Part shown: in pieces, positions 1 to 10,724 of the stretch
How positions within the stretch are numbered: position 1 is the first letter of the stretch
How the letters are laid out: each line of letters begins with the position of its first letter
Source: Ramichloridium luteum
Lineage: Eukaryota; Ascomycota; Dothideomycetes; Mycosphaerellales; Dissoconiaceae
Reading direction: 5' to 3'
Length of the DNA: 64,000 nt
NCBI GenBank assembly: GCA_002368545.1
Contig: MTSC01000017.1
Span: 248,001-312,000 of the forward strand
Notes under the pieces: generated by a model
Databases searched by the model: none
What the model was told of the DNA's origin: nothing
Seen by the model: the letters and a program-made list of their open reading frames with translations, nothing else
Position numbers and translations under genes: made by a program

Positions 1-1705
1 TACATGCCTTTGCTGCAAAAGTATGTAATAAACGAGGGAACCTTGTTTGATCACCACTACTGTACCGTCAGTATCTGCTGTCCGAGTCGAGTCAACTTAT
101 GGACTGGTCGAGCCGCACACAACACGAATGTGACAGATCTCAAACCGCCATACGGTGGATACCCTAAATTCGTTCAAGAAGGTTTGAACGACAATTGGTT
201 GCCTGTATGGTTGCAGCAGCTCGGATACAACACGTACTACACAGGCAAGCTCTTCAACTCTCACAGCGTTGATACATACAACAAGCCGTTTGTGAATGGC
301 TTCAATCAATCGGATTTTCTGCTGGACCCGTACACGTACGAGTACTATCGTGCATTCATGACCCGCAATGGCGAGCCGCCCGTCAATTACTCCGGCCAAT
401 ACTCAGTAGATGTTGTTGCGGACAAGGCTTACGGTTTTCTCGACGAGGCGACTCTGCATCCCGAGCCCTTCTTCATTGGCATCGCGCCCATCGCTCCGCA
501 TTCCGACAACCGCTTCGTCGAGCCCCAGGAGCACAACATGGCCAAATACGCCGCTCGCCACGCTCATCTGTTCAAGGATTATAAGATCCCGCGCACGGCC
601 AACTTCAATCCCGACTTTCCGACCGGCGTCAGCTGGATCAAGAATCTCCCGCAATTGAACGAGACTGTGATTGAATACCACGATGAATTCCAACGCTCTC
701 GTCTGAGGTCGCTGCAGGCGGTCGACGAGATTGTTGAGACGGTCGTCCACAAGCTCGACGCCAAAGGGTTGCTGGACAATACCTACGTGATCTACACGAC
801 CGACAATGGCTATCACATCAGTCAACACCGGCTGCCTCCCGGCAAGGAATGTCCATTCGAGACGGACATTCATATCCCGCTCGCGATCCGGGGACCTGGT
901 GTGCCTGTGGGACGTACGGCTGGCGTCGTCAGCTCTCATACCGACTTGACGCCGACGATCCTTCGCCTTGCTGGTAGCGAGCGACCCGACCTCGACGGCA
1001 ATCCTCTTCCACTGACGGAAAAGAGTTTCAAATCTGCGCGTGCCTTCAGCGAACATGTCAATGTCGAATTCTGGGGGCTTGCCATGCCAGAAGGCAAGTA
1101 CGGTAAGCTTGCAAACCAGACTTTTCCTGGAGCTGGTTTCCCGGGTGCAGCTGGCAACAACACATATAAGGCACTGCGTATTGTCGGCGAGGGTTACAAT
1201 CTCCTCTATACCGTTTGGTGCACGGGAGAAAAGGAGCTTTATGATTTGAGTGTGGGTCATCTCTTTCGCCGCCTGAGCCAGCGTTAACTGACCCGATCAT
1301 CAGCGCGACCCTTCGCAAATTGACAATTATTTCACGCCGGGTTCCCGCCCGATTCACGTCTGGACGTCTGATTACAGGCTGTTCTCCCGACGACTGCATG
1401 AGATCCTACCTCGCCTAGATGCTTTACTGCTGGTGTTGAAGTCTTGCAAGGCAAAGACGTGTCGCGAGCCGTGGACGTCTCTGCATCCATCAGGCGAGAT
1501 CCGCACTCTCAAACAGGCGCTCCAACCGAAATTTGACGACTTCTACGAGGGACAACCCAAGATCGCGTTCAAGTCTTGTCAACTCGGATATCTCGTTGAT
1601 GAAGAAGGGCCGCAGGATGTGGACGCCTGGGATGAAACCACACTAGCACGCTACACTGAGCAGCAGACGTTCCAGTACACCGGCCATTGGAGTCTGTGGA
1701 CTTGA
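1..1705 (+). CDS. Arylsulfatase (sulfatase family), 5' truncated by window edge
   Basis: This gene encodes a type I sulfatase that hydrolyses sulfate esters. The reading frame is open at the left edge, so the N-terminus, including the first metal-binding aspartates, lies outside the window. The active-site signature C-C-P-S-R is encoded at about 76-90; its first Cys (76-78) is the residue converted to formylglycine in this family. Further family blocks follow: YTGKLFN, GFNQSDFLLDPYTY, IAPIAPHSDN, and TTDNGYHISQHRLPPGKECPFETD with later metal-binding Asp/Asn. Two exons are inferred: <1-1251 and 1304-1705, with a 52-bp phase-0 intron (GTGGGT...ATCAG). Splicing joins ELYDLS to RDPSQIDNYF, which restores the C-terminal block and avoids the stop at 1285. 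The frame ends in TGA at 1703-1705. The family match is strong; the physiological substrate is unknown. Confidence 0.88.
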
Positions 1706-2391
1706 TGGACAGCCTTGGCAGGGCAGGGGAGAGCTCTGCACGAAAAGGAATTTTAGAGTTGCATGCAGGTCGACCTACCAGGCGAATCAAAAGTTTTCTC
1801 CTGCAAGATTGACGAATCTTGAGAGCTGGCGTGCCAGGCGTACAGTCCATCCACGTAACGGCTGGTCCGGCGCGCGAGAGATAGAGAATAGACGGAGGCA
1901 ATCCCTTATCTCACTGGTATGGCACCGGCCGTGGCCCTAGATCGTTTGACGTAATCTTGCCATTGCCGCTAGATCGTGGACACGATAAGACCAGCGGGGG
2001 AGAGTCTTGATGATCGAGAAAGAAAAAATGCAAGGCACTGCGCAATGTGAAAGAATGTGATGCAATGGTGCGATATCGCTGGAGTATCCCCAATGTTTTC
2101 TGACCATCACGCGGCTGCTGCAATATTGCACTGTAGGAAACAAATCTGACGTATCAGCTGTGAGGTAGGAAATTTTCGCAAGCCTCGCCATTGGCCAAGC
2201 CCCGAGGGTGCGCGATCTGAGGGGCCGGCCTAGCCCACCGCTGAAGATCCCGACCAGAGCTTCTGTGCTTGTGTCCATGACTCCCTCTGCAGTAAAGCCG
2301 TGGCTCCAGAAAATTATTCTCTGCTATCGTCGAAGGGCTCTTGCTTCATTATCCCTCTCCCTACATTTACCAACCCCAAGGGCTGAGCTTC
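1706..2391. other. Intergenic region and 5' leader of CPA1
   Basis: This stretch runs from the sulfatase stop to the uORF start. I see no coding exon in it. The part nearest the uORF is pyrimidine-rich (about 2335-2390), as is common just upstream of fungal start sites. The CPA1 promoter must lie here. Confidence 0.5.
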
Positions 2392-2589
2392 ATGACTTTT
2401 GCTCCCACCACCTTTACTTCGCAAGGTATGTCGGTGTGCCACACGCTATCTCCTCGCCCACCGCTCTTTTTGCGATAACGCGGGCGCGCGACACGCCTCG
2501 GGCGGAAACGGTGAACCATTGGCATATCGACTGACACATTGCCCTTAGATTACATCTCCGACCACCTGTGGAAGGCGTCGGTGAACTAA
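2392..2589 (+). CDS. Arginine attenuator peptide (AAP) upstream ORF of CPA1, interrupted by an intron
   Basis: This is a 24-residue regulatory uORF. Exon 1 is 2392-2425 and exon 2 is 2549-2589, joined across a 123-bp intron (GTATGT...CCTTAG). The spliced peptide starts MTFAPTTFTSQ and continues DYISDHLWKASVN. The core DY(I/L)SDHLW and the total of 24 residues match the AAP known from Neurospora arg-2 and yeast CPA1. In those genes the nascent peptide stalls the ribosome at the uORF stop when arginine is high and so represses the downstream ORF. The intron splits the codon of Asp12 (G|AT), the residue whose change to Asn abolishes regulation in Neurospora. The uORF ATG has T at -3, a weak context that favours leaky scanning. 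The main ATG has A at -3 and G at +4. Only 40 nt separate the uORF stop from the CPA1 start. Confidence 0.93.
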
Positions 2590-2629
2590 TTGCCCGTGTC
2601 ACAACCACCCGGCATACATTCTTTTCAAC

Positions 2630-4015
2630 ATGGCGAGCACCCTGCTGTCCAAGACCTTGAGGTCTTCCCAGCCGGCCAATGGCCTCCTTCGATCGGTCAA
2701 GACCAACACCCAGGTCAGGCACAATGCGACGGTGGTGAGCGGCACTCCTCGGGCCCCGGCTCCGCGCGTGTCGACCCGCTCCACCAAGCCCTCGTTCGAG
2801 CGTGCGACTTTCACGATCCGCGACGGCCCGATCTACCACGGCAAGAGCTTCGGTGCGAAGACCAACATCAGTGGCGAGGCCGTCTTCACGACTTCGCTGG
2901 TGGGATACCCGGAGTCGATGACCGACCCTTCCTACCGCGGCCAGATCCTGGTCTTCACCCAGCCGCTGATTGGCAACTACGGCGTACCCGGCGCCGTCCG
3001 TGACGAGTATGGTCTCTATAAGTACTTTGAGAGCCCCAACATCCAGGCTTGCGGCATCGTCGTTGCCGATGTGGCTTTGAAGTACTCGCACTGGACCGCC
3101 GTCGAGAGTTTGGCGGAGTGGTGCGCTCGTGAGGGCGTGCCCGCCATTTCGGGCGTCGACACTCGCGCGATCGTGACTTACTTGCGGGAGCAGGGTTCGT
3201 CCCTCGGCAAGATCACGATCGGCGAGGAGTACGACGCCGACGAGGATGAGGCGTACGAAGATCCGGCCAGCATCAACTTGGTCAGGAAAGTCTCCACCAA
3301 GGCGCCCTTTCACGTTCCGTCGCCCAACGGCACCGCTCACGTCGCCCTGATCGACTGCGGAGTCAAGGAGAACATCATCCGTTCGATCGTCGCCCGTGGC
3401 GCCAGCGTGACTTGCCTGCCCTACGACTACCCCATCCACAAGTCTGCCCACCACTTCGATGGCGTGTTCATCTCCAACGGCCCGGGTGACCCCACCCACT
3501 GCCGGGAGACCAGCGACAACCTCCGCAAGCTGATGGACAGCAGCCAGATCCCCATCATGGGCATCTGTCTCGGCCACCAGCTGCTGGCCATTGCCGCTGG
3601 CGCCAGCACCACCAAGATGAAGTACGGCAACCGCGCCCACAACATCCCGGCGCTCGACCTCAGCACGGGCAAGTGCCACATCACCAGCCAGAACCACGGC
3701 TACGCCGTCGACCCGGCCACCCTGCCCGCGGACTTCAAGGAGTACTTCACCAACCTGAACGACGGCTCCAACGAGGGGATGATCCACAAGACCCGACCCA
3801 TCTTCAGCACGCAGTTCCACCCCGAAGCCAAGGGTGGTCCCCTGGACAGCAGCTACCTGTTCGATGCGTATGTTGAGCGCGTCCACCAGTACAAGGCCTC
3901 GCAGGACATCCTCAAGGGCGGCAAGGACACGCGCCCGAGTCCGCTGTTGGTCGACCTGCTGGCCAAGGAGCGCGTCGGCGTCGCTCCCGTGCACGGCGTC
4001 CCCGTCACTCAGTAA
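2630..4015 (+). CDS. CPA1: Carbamoyl-phosphate synthase, arginine-specific, small (glutaminase) subunit, mitochondrial
   Basis: The single-exon gene encodes 461 aa. The product is the glutamine amidotransferase subunit that supplies ammonia to the large subunit for carbamoyl phosphate in arginine synthesis. The first ~45 residues are rich in Ser, Thr, Arg and Lys with almost no acidic residues, which fits a mitochondrial presequence as in Neurospora ARG-2. The CPSase small-chain domain follows (GEAVFTTSLVGYPESMTDPSY, then GIVVADV and AISGVDTRAI). The class I GATase domain occupies the C-terminal half. Its triad is visible: Cys313 in GICLGHQLL, and His397 and Glu399 in QFHPEA. The start was chosen because this ATG has a strong context and lies just downstream of the AAP uORF. 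Expression is expected to be repressed by arginine through that uORF. Codon use is strongly biased to G/C at third positions. Confidence 0.97.
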   Translation: MASTLLSKTLRSSQPANGLLRSVKTNTQVRHNATVVSGTPRAPAPRVSTRSTKPSFERATFTIRDGPIYHGKSFGAKTNISGEAVFTTSLVGYPESMTDPSYRGQILVFTQPLIGNYGVPGAVRDEYGLYKYFESPNIQACGIVVADVALKYSHWTAVESLAEWCAREGVPAISGVDTRAIVTYLREQGSSLGKITIGEEYDADEDEAYEDPASINLVRKVSTKAPFHVPSPNGTAHVALIDCGVKENIIRSIVARGASVTCLPYDYPIHKSAHHFDGVFISNGPGDPTHCRETSDNLRKLMDSSQIPIMGICLGHQLLAIAAGASTTKMKYGNRAHNIPALDLSTGKCHITSQNHGYAVDPATLPADFKEYFTNLNDGSNEGMIHKTRPIFSTQFHPEAKGGPLDSSYLFDAYVERVHQYKASQDILKGGKDTRPSPLLVDLLAKERVGVAPVHGVPVTQ

Positions 4016-4666
4016 ATCGAGAAATTAGTCACAAGGTGTGATTTTCTGCAGGCGTTTGTTTAGCGATTACTACTGTTATCTATCGAAATTGAATCTGTTC
4101 TCTCATGACCCAACACCACCCATCTGTGCACCTCACGTGATGAATCCCCGCGGGACCAACGCACACGACGTCATGGCGCGTCTAAAATTAGGAGAAGCTT
4201 GGCAGGAGAAGGCGGGTCGGAGGCTTGTGCAGAGTGCTTAGCTGGGGCGCGCAGGGTCTTGACGCCGTCGGCAACACAGCCTCTCCAGGTTGCGCATACG
4301 TGTACGGCGCATTCTTGCATTTGCGATTGCGAAGACCCTCGCGCGCGCCACCGTGAAGACGGACAGCTTTTTTTGCGCCAATTCAAAACGACACAACTGC
4401 GCGCACCGCACGAGCGAAGAGCGAAGCGCTCACCGACACAGACTTGAAACGAACACTTGACGCGACATTCCTGCAAACACATTCCGCCGGGGATTCTTTT
4501 TGCGCACACGAGCAAAACCAGATCTACCGCCGCCTGCTTGCTCGTCTTCCTTGAACATCACACGACATCACCACCTGCGCTCACACACGCGCGCCGGCCT
4601 TGCACACACCTCTCCCCCACACGGTCGGACTGCTGGGCGGTCTGCCCATGCAGAAAGAGCAGCGCA
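4016..4666. other. Intergenic region, 3' of CPA1 and 5' leader of the Ost-alpha gene
   Basis: No coding exon is visible. The right half (about 4440-4660) is rich in CA and CT runs (CACACG, TCTCCCCCAC), typical of a fungal promoter and 5' untranslated leader. An ATG at 4648 is out of frame with the downstream gene. Confidence 0.45.
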
Positions 4667-6454
4667 ATGCCTACGTGCAATGATACCCTCCCCTATGCGG
4701 ATGACAACGAGACGCCGCTATGGAAGGGCTTCACCTTTCACCATTTCGGCCTCTTTCTCGCGGCCATCTTCGGGCTGATCGCGGTGGTCTTGTCGCTGTT
4801 TCTGATCATGCAACACGCGACGCACTACGTCAAGCCGGGGGAACAGAAACAGATCATTCGGATCGTCTTCATGGTCCCGGTCTACGCTGTGGTCAGCTTC
4901 TTGAGCTACCTGTACTGGCGACAAGCCGTATACTTTGAAGTGCTGCGCGACTGCTACGAGGCTTTTGCCATCTCCAGCTTCTTCGCGCTCATGTGCAACT
5001 ACATCGCCCCGAGTTTGCATGACCAAAAAGACTACTTCCGGACCATCCAACCCAAGAATTGGTTCTTGGGTTTCTTTGGCCTGCAGAAGTGTACGGGCGG
5101 AGAGAACAAGGGCCCCCTCCGCAAGCCGCGGAGCGGTCTGACCTGGTTCAACGTGAGTGCACCCCCGCATGCCTTCCCATACCTCTGCTGACTTTCTGTC
5201 TAGATCATTTGGGTTGGCATATTCCAATACTGCTTCATCCGCGTGTTCTTCACCATCGTCTCGGTCGTCAGCCAGGCATTTGACGTCTACTGCGAGTCCT
5301 CGTTGAGTCCGGCGTTTGCCCACGTCTGGACCGTCGTCTTTGAGTGTCTGTCCGTCACTGTCGCCATGACCATGGTCGTCCAGTTTTACATTCAGCTCAA
5401 GGAGGACTTGGCCGAGCACAAGCCTGGCTTGAAAGTGCTCAGTATTAAGCTGGTCATCTTCTTTTGTTTCTGGCAGACGGTGAGCTCTCTTGGTGTGACC
5501 AGTATCGAGCAAGACTGACCGGAGCAGATTATCATCTCGCTGCTGGCTTCCTCGCGCGGCCCGCTCCACCCCAGCGCGACGCTGAGCTACCCGGACATCA
5601 AAGTCGGCATCCCATCCGTGATGCTGTGTATTGAAATGGCCGGCTTTTCGATCATGCATCTCTTCGCCTACCCCTGGAAGCCGTACAGCATCAAACACTC
5701 GTACAGCAACCCCCTCAACGAGCCCGGTACTGGCTATAGTGGCGGATTGCCGAAGTACCAGGGTGGCCCTCTGGGCATCAAGGCCATCATGGATGCCTTC
5801 AACCCGTGGGATATCATCAAGGCCAGCGCTCGAGGCTTCCGTTGGTTGTTTGTTGGCTACCGCCATCGTCTGGATGATTCCAGCTACCAGCCTACCAAGT
5901 TGACGGACAACACGGGCTATACTGGACCGTCCTTCGCGGGCAACCACGAGCCGGCCACCGAGCTGGGTTCACAGACCAACGCCGGTCGGAGCCGGAGTGA
6001 CGCGCATCATCCATACCACGCCGAGGACGACCGAGCCGGTCTTCTGCGGAACCCCCAGCACCCCAGTGATGCCGCCCCCTACCAGGCTTATGAGCATGAT
6101 GACTATGCCCACAGCGAGGACATGGACTCGTCATTACGCACGCCCTCTCATCCGCCACGCGCTGTTTCGCCTGGCATCGGCATGGCCGTTACTGGCGACA
6201 TGAAGCCCTCCGACTATGATGATTACGAGGAGCCTGGCTATCATCCTGGCATGGGTCCTCCTCCGGGGTCGAACATTCCGACGGGCCTGAGTGGAGGCGT
6301 CCACCCCGCCTATCGACCTGGCGGACAAGCTTCGTCCACTCAAGGCGAGCGATTCAACTCCTCATCACCCTGGGCAGCACCATATCCTCAGTCATTGCAT
6401 GAAAGCCAAGGGCAGACGCCCATGCAGCGCCCCCAGGATCCGCATGCCTTATAA
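4667..6454 (+). CDS. Organic solute transporter Ost-alpha/TMEM184 (DUF300) family membrane protein
   Basis: Three exons are inferred: 4667-5152, 5204-5479 and 5528-6454 (introns of 51 and 48 bp, both phase 0), giving 562 aa. The N-terminal part has about seven hydrophobic segments, for example FGLFLAAIFGLIAVVLSLFL, a tract around VFMVPVYAVVSFLSYLYW, and VIFFCFWQT joined to IIISLLASSRG. Typical family sequence is present around YEAFAISSFFALMCNYI and the positively charged KNWFLGFF. The C-terminal ~200 residues are hydrophilic and rich in Pro, Ser, His and Asp, and are probably disordered and cytosolic. The family includes animal Ost-alpha and fungal and plant vacuolar or tonoplast proteins; the transported substrate in fungi is not known. 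The start is the first in-frame ATG, immediately before the first hydrophobic region. The family call is firm; the function is inferred. Confidence 0.9.
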
Positions 6455-9307
6455 TGGTCCGCTGTGTATATAGTAATGTCTGGTTATGATTCATGTTGGC
6501 ATACGTGCTTTAAGCATGGCATGAGGCGTTCGGGGTGCTGACCTGATGGTTGGCTTTTGTATTATGAGATACCACTCAACAAGCAGGATTGCTTATCCAC
6601 GATTTTGCGCGCAACATGCATCTGTTGTGAGGTAAAATGCTACACGTGCAAGATCTCCTCACGCGTGCGAACTCTCAAGTGACGGTGAAGTTAGTATAAC
6701 AATCCGAATGCCCAGGGATAGACTGCTATGATATTGTATGATACAATCATCGACGGAGTAATCGGCCGGCACTCTTTTCCGACGATGTGAGCTCGCCGTG
6801 GAACGGAAACCCGATCACGATGACTTTGGACTTGATCGCCCTGGCGCATGGCTCACACCCAGGATCTCCTCATTCCAAGACCCAGTGACCTGGGTTTCAA
6901 GATCCCTCACTGGGGAAAGTAGGTCTTGCACGATGACGCCGAAGCTCAGAAGCAGCCTGCGATGGTGTCAACCAGTGACCGCAATTCGCACTGATATGTC
7001 CGCATCGTAGTTCAGACGACCCCGGCTGATCATCCTTCGCACAGCCTGGCAGAGTAGCATGGGCCAGCAAATAGCTAACAGCAGGCTGATGACCGTGTTG
7101 CCGACAGTCCTTGGTCGGAGGCCATTGGGCTCCTCGAGTGCCGCTTCGTCCCAATAGGAGGCTTGGGTTGAAGGTCGAAGTCCAGATCTCATAACGCGCA
7201 TGTGTCTTTAAGACCGTCCGACTTGAGGCTGCGCAGCTTCAAATGTCAATCTCTTTGAAAGTCGCATCGGACGTCATGTTGAACTCAAGTGGGCTCGCTC
7301 GACAGGACCAGTTGCTGCTGTGCCTGCTAAGGGAATGCCAATCGACAGAAGTAACGCAGCAAAATATGCCGTGTTGTTGATTTTGTTGGGATTCCAGGTG
7401 ATTGCTGGCATGATGAACCGGCCCAATGTCTGTTGACTCTGACTGCTGACAGAAGTGAATATTCTGTCAAGGCTCGTCGCAAGCCCCTGGAACAGCCCTT
7501 CACTTCCTCGTCTTGTGGTTGCGCATCTTTGGGATCGGCTGGCAGTACGCATTGTCGCACTTGGAATCGCTCTAATATTCGCGCCCAAGCTAGTATAAAA
7601 ATTGAGGTTCGTTCGTTGAATGACATGCCCGAGAGCCATCGTTCGTGACTGCTGTCTAAAGGCAGCTCGGTGGCAGCACGGTCGATTCAATGGAGTGTTT
7701 GGGCTGTAGATTGCGCACCAAAATTTGGTGGGGCATCTATTCCCCGATATACGTATTTGCCTTGACCGTTGGCCTTGCGAACCTAAAGGACCAGCGAAGT
7801 GAAAGGATTCTCGCTTGTGCAGGAAGGAGCGGTCAATTTCTTTGTGAACGTCGCATGTGCAGTGCAACGGCCAAGGCTTGTGCTTCGAGGTCATGGTTGA
7901 CACCATGTCCGCAGAGTTCTGGTCGTTGATGGTTGAGAGTGTCAGACACTGTGGGAGCATGGCATGGGCAATGACGGGAGGATCATATGAGGTGCATGCC
8001 TTGTCAGCTCGATCCATCTCGGCCATTCCATTCGCTTGACAAGCAGCAAGCTAGAGGAGGGTCGACGCGCACATGTTGTCCGTCTTCTGTCTGTCATGCC
8101 GATGTGATGGTGCGGTCGTTCGAAGAAGTGCTTTGACCTTGCTCGAATGAGAATGCGACGATACCAAACAGTGATCGTGGTCGTTCGGGCTGCCTTGCAG
8201 GCAGGGAGCAAAGATGCGCGAGGTCTGCTATTGTGTCGAATTGAGATTTCGAGAGCACGTTCCTAGCATGAGCAAGTATCTTGATCGATCGACTGTTTTC
8301 AAGGACATGGAGCCTGCTCGTATGATCGATTAGTGATGTAACCATGTGATCATGGTGAGGTTTGTGATGTTGCGGCAGTGAGTGAAAGCCGTTGAAGGAC
8401 ACAGAGAGACATTTCGCTGTGGTGCTGAATCAATTGGTCTGTCGCAACTGCAAATCTGCTGACAATCGTCCTCTTAAATGACTTCAAGCAAGGTGAGCTG
8501 GGGAGTGTTGCTCGTCCTTTTGGCCAATGGTCCCCAAGACTCGCTGACTGTCGATGTGGGCAATGTTGCTATATTCTCAAAGCAGAAACGAAACGAATAC
8601 TCGAACGCGTTTGCTCATGGCTATGTTGACACTCACGCGGTCGTTATTGTTGGTCTTGGCGCACATGACCAGCACGGATCACGACTTGAATTTCAACATC
8701 ATGATTCAACATGTTGTCATCCTTCCCTCATCCACACTCACTCATCATGAAACGACCGTTCGTCTCGGACGATGCGTTATCAATGTTCTGGTCTTTGAAT
8801 GCGATGCGATGTCCAAAGCGTCGTCGCTTATCCTCGGCATTGCAATCGGGCTCGTGGTGCTGATGAAAGTGTCACAAGCACATGTGACTGACTTTTGACC
8901 GCCGTCACTCACGATGGTTCCCGGTCTTGCTCCAGCACAATCAGTACTAATAACTCTCTCAGATCATCCCTCCGATCTTCTCCGGCTCAGCCTCGTGACA
9001 ATGGAGCCTTCTATACCAGACTACGATCCACATAGGGCAGATTCGACTCGATTGTTGATCGACATTGAAAGACTTGGGCTTTGCGCCCACTAGTGACAGC
9101 TTCGAAAACCTGAACAGTTCGATGTCTTGAACACCATCGACTACTACTCCCTCTTATCCCACCAACGATGCCACCCTCGGTCTGTCGATCGAGGCACCTA
9201 CCTCTCGACCTGGCGTGCACATCACGAACATAATGACGACCTCTCTGTACACTCGTTGTCTGTTGCCGAAGCCTTGGTCTAGCACAACAATGCATCCATC
9301 ATATTAA
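6455..9307. other. Long gene-poor intergenic region
   Basis: This 2.85-kb stretch has only short, mutually overlapping open frames with no recognisable domain, no consistent splice structure and no coding-like codon bias. The first part is the 3' flank of the Ost-alpha gene. From about 9040 the sequence begins to resemble the tandem repeat that follows: a CTGTACACTCG...GTCTAGCACAAC segment at about 9244-9290 looks like a diverged repeat unit. No transposase or reverse transcriptase was found. Confidence 0.5.
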
Positions 9308-10085
9308 CACGACTGTTGACACATCCAGTGTCTGCACAGGTGTCAAGACGTCGACTGCCATGCTTTTACAATGACTCCTGGACATCCTGCTGACATAAAA
9401 AGGTATCACAGATCAAAGTACTCTTGCTGCTCATCGTCAAACATTTCCAACGCAGTGTAGCACGACTGTTGACGCATCTCGGTATGCTTCCGTGCTTACA
9501 CCGCTGTCGACATGTCGACTGTTACACTTCCACGATGACTCCTGGACATCTTGTTCTCCGGATGCGAGGTGTCGCAGATCGAACTGTCCTCGCTGCTCAC
9601 CGACAAGACTTTCGGTGTGGTAAAGCACGACTATATACTCCGCGCCTACACCAATGTCGATATCTGACTAGTGGGCTTCTACGATGACTGCTTGGCGTCT
9701 TGTTGTCCAAATGCGAAAGTGTCATAGATCAGACTGTTCTCGCTGCCTACTAACAAGAGTCTCGATGTGGTATAGCACGACTGTTGACGCACCTCGGTAT
9801 GCTTCCGTGTCGACTAACACAGTCCTATGATAACTCCTGCACATCCTGTTGTCCGAATGCAGAGGTGTCACCGATCAGACTAATATCGCGCCTTCCGACA
9901 AGATTCTTAATGTGGTCTATTACAACTGTCGACGCGTCGAAGTATGCTTCCGTGCTTATCTAAATGTCGACTAGCATGCTTCCACCATGACTCACGCATG
10001 CTATTAACATCAATGCGAACGCACCATAGATGTAGCTGTCCCTGCTGGTTATTGACAAGATTTCCGATGTGATGAAGCTCGAAAG
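9308..10085. repeat. Degenerate tandem repeat, ~153-bp unit, about five copies
   Basis: The block CACGACTGTTGACGCATCTC recurs in diverged form at 9308, 9461, 9626, 9776 and about 9921, with a last trace near 10077. Spacings are 153, 165, 150, 145 and ~156 bp. Each unit repeats the same order: a CACGACTGT start, a TATGCTTCCGTGCTTA block, a CGATGACTCCTGGACATC block, a GAGGTGTC(A/G)CAGATC block, and a CTGTCCTCGCTGCTCA(C)CGACAAGA block. Copies differ by many substitutions and small indels, and no frame stays open through them. This is non-coding satellite-like DNA. Confidence 0.8.
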
Positions 10086-10189
10086 ATCTGTTGCGATGTT
10101 TCCATTACCAACACAACCTTCGATATGTTCTAGGTGAGTCTACCATGACGTGACGCCCAGATCGAAAGGCTGACTATGATGATCCCGAC

Positions 10190-10570
10190 AAGGCTCACTG
10201 ACGCCATGCTCAACATGCCCAACATGCTTCTGAGCACGATGCTCAACATATGATTGACACGATGATCAACATGCTCATTGCCACATTGTTGCACATGCTG
10301 CCGAATACACTGCCCCGCTCTATTTATTTATATGACGCTCCACATGCCCATTCATTCGACGTTCTAATGCTCCCGATGCAATGCCCAACCTGCTTGTTGA
10401 CACGATGTTCAACACCCTGAATTACATGATGCTCAACATGCTCAATGACGCCAATATTCATATGCTTCTTGACATGACGCTTAACATGCTCATCGACACA
10501 TAGGCTCATATGCGCTTGATGCTTGTCCTTTGCTGGCACTGCCTGGGCCGTTAGGCCCATACTCCTGCAA
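10190..10570. repeat. Short-period ATGCTCAACATG-rich repeat
   Basis: The words ATGCTCAACATG, AACATGCTCA, TGACACGATG and their variants recur many times in about 380 bp with an irregular 12-24 bp period. On the minus strand this gives an open frame full of (V/K)EHV-like repeats at 10324-10575. The pattern follows the DNA repeat rather than a protein, so I treat it as a repeat, not a gene. Confidence 0.65.
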
Positions 10571-10724
10571 CTCATGTAGGCTCTCGAGTTGACTTACGAA
10601 TGCTGAACCACATCGATCAAGGGCTGCGTCATAGCCAGATGCAACATGGGTTGACTTCTAGCAGCTCAGCTAGCGATCTTGAGATGCTCAAACATATACT
10701 GCAAATAACGAAGTGCAATTTTCA

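Noticed and set aside
2414..3994. 526-codon minus-strand open frame opposite CPA1
   Set aside because: It is the antisense shadow of a gene with strong G/C third-position bias; the translation is Val/Gly/Arg-rich without family features.
4718..5947. 409-codon minus-strand open frame opposite the Ost-alpha gene
   Set aside because: Antisense shadow; the plus strand has the membrane protein with proper introns.
7274..8026. 250-codon minus-strand frame in the gene-poor region
   Set aside because: No recognisable motif, mixed codon usage, overlapping with equally long frames on the other strand.
10324..10575. 83-codon minus-strand frame with (V/K)EHV repeats
   Set aside because: The pattern follows a DNA tandem repeat, with no sign of selection on protein.
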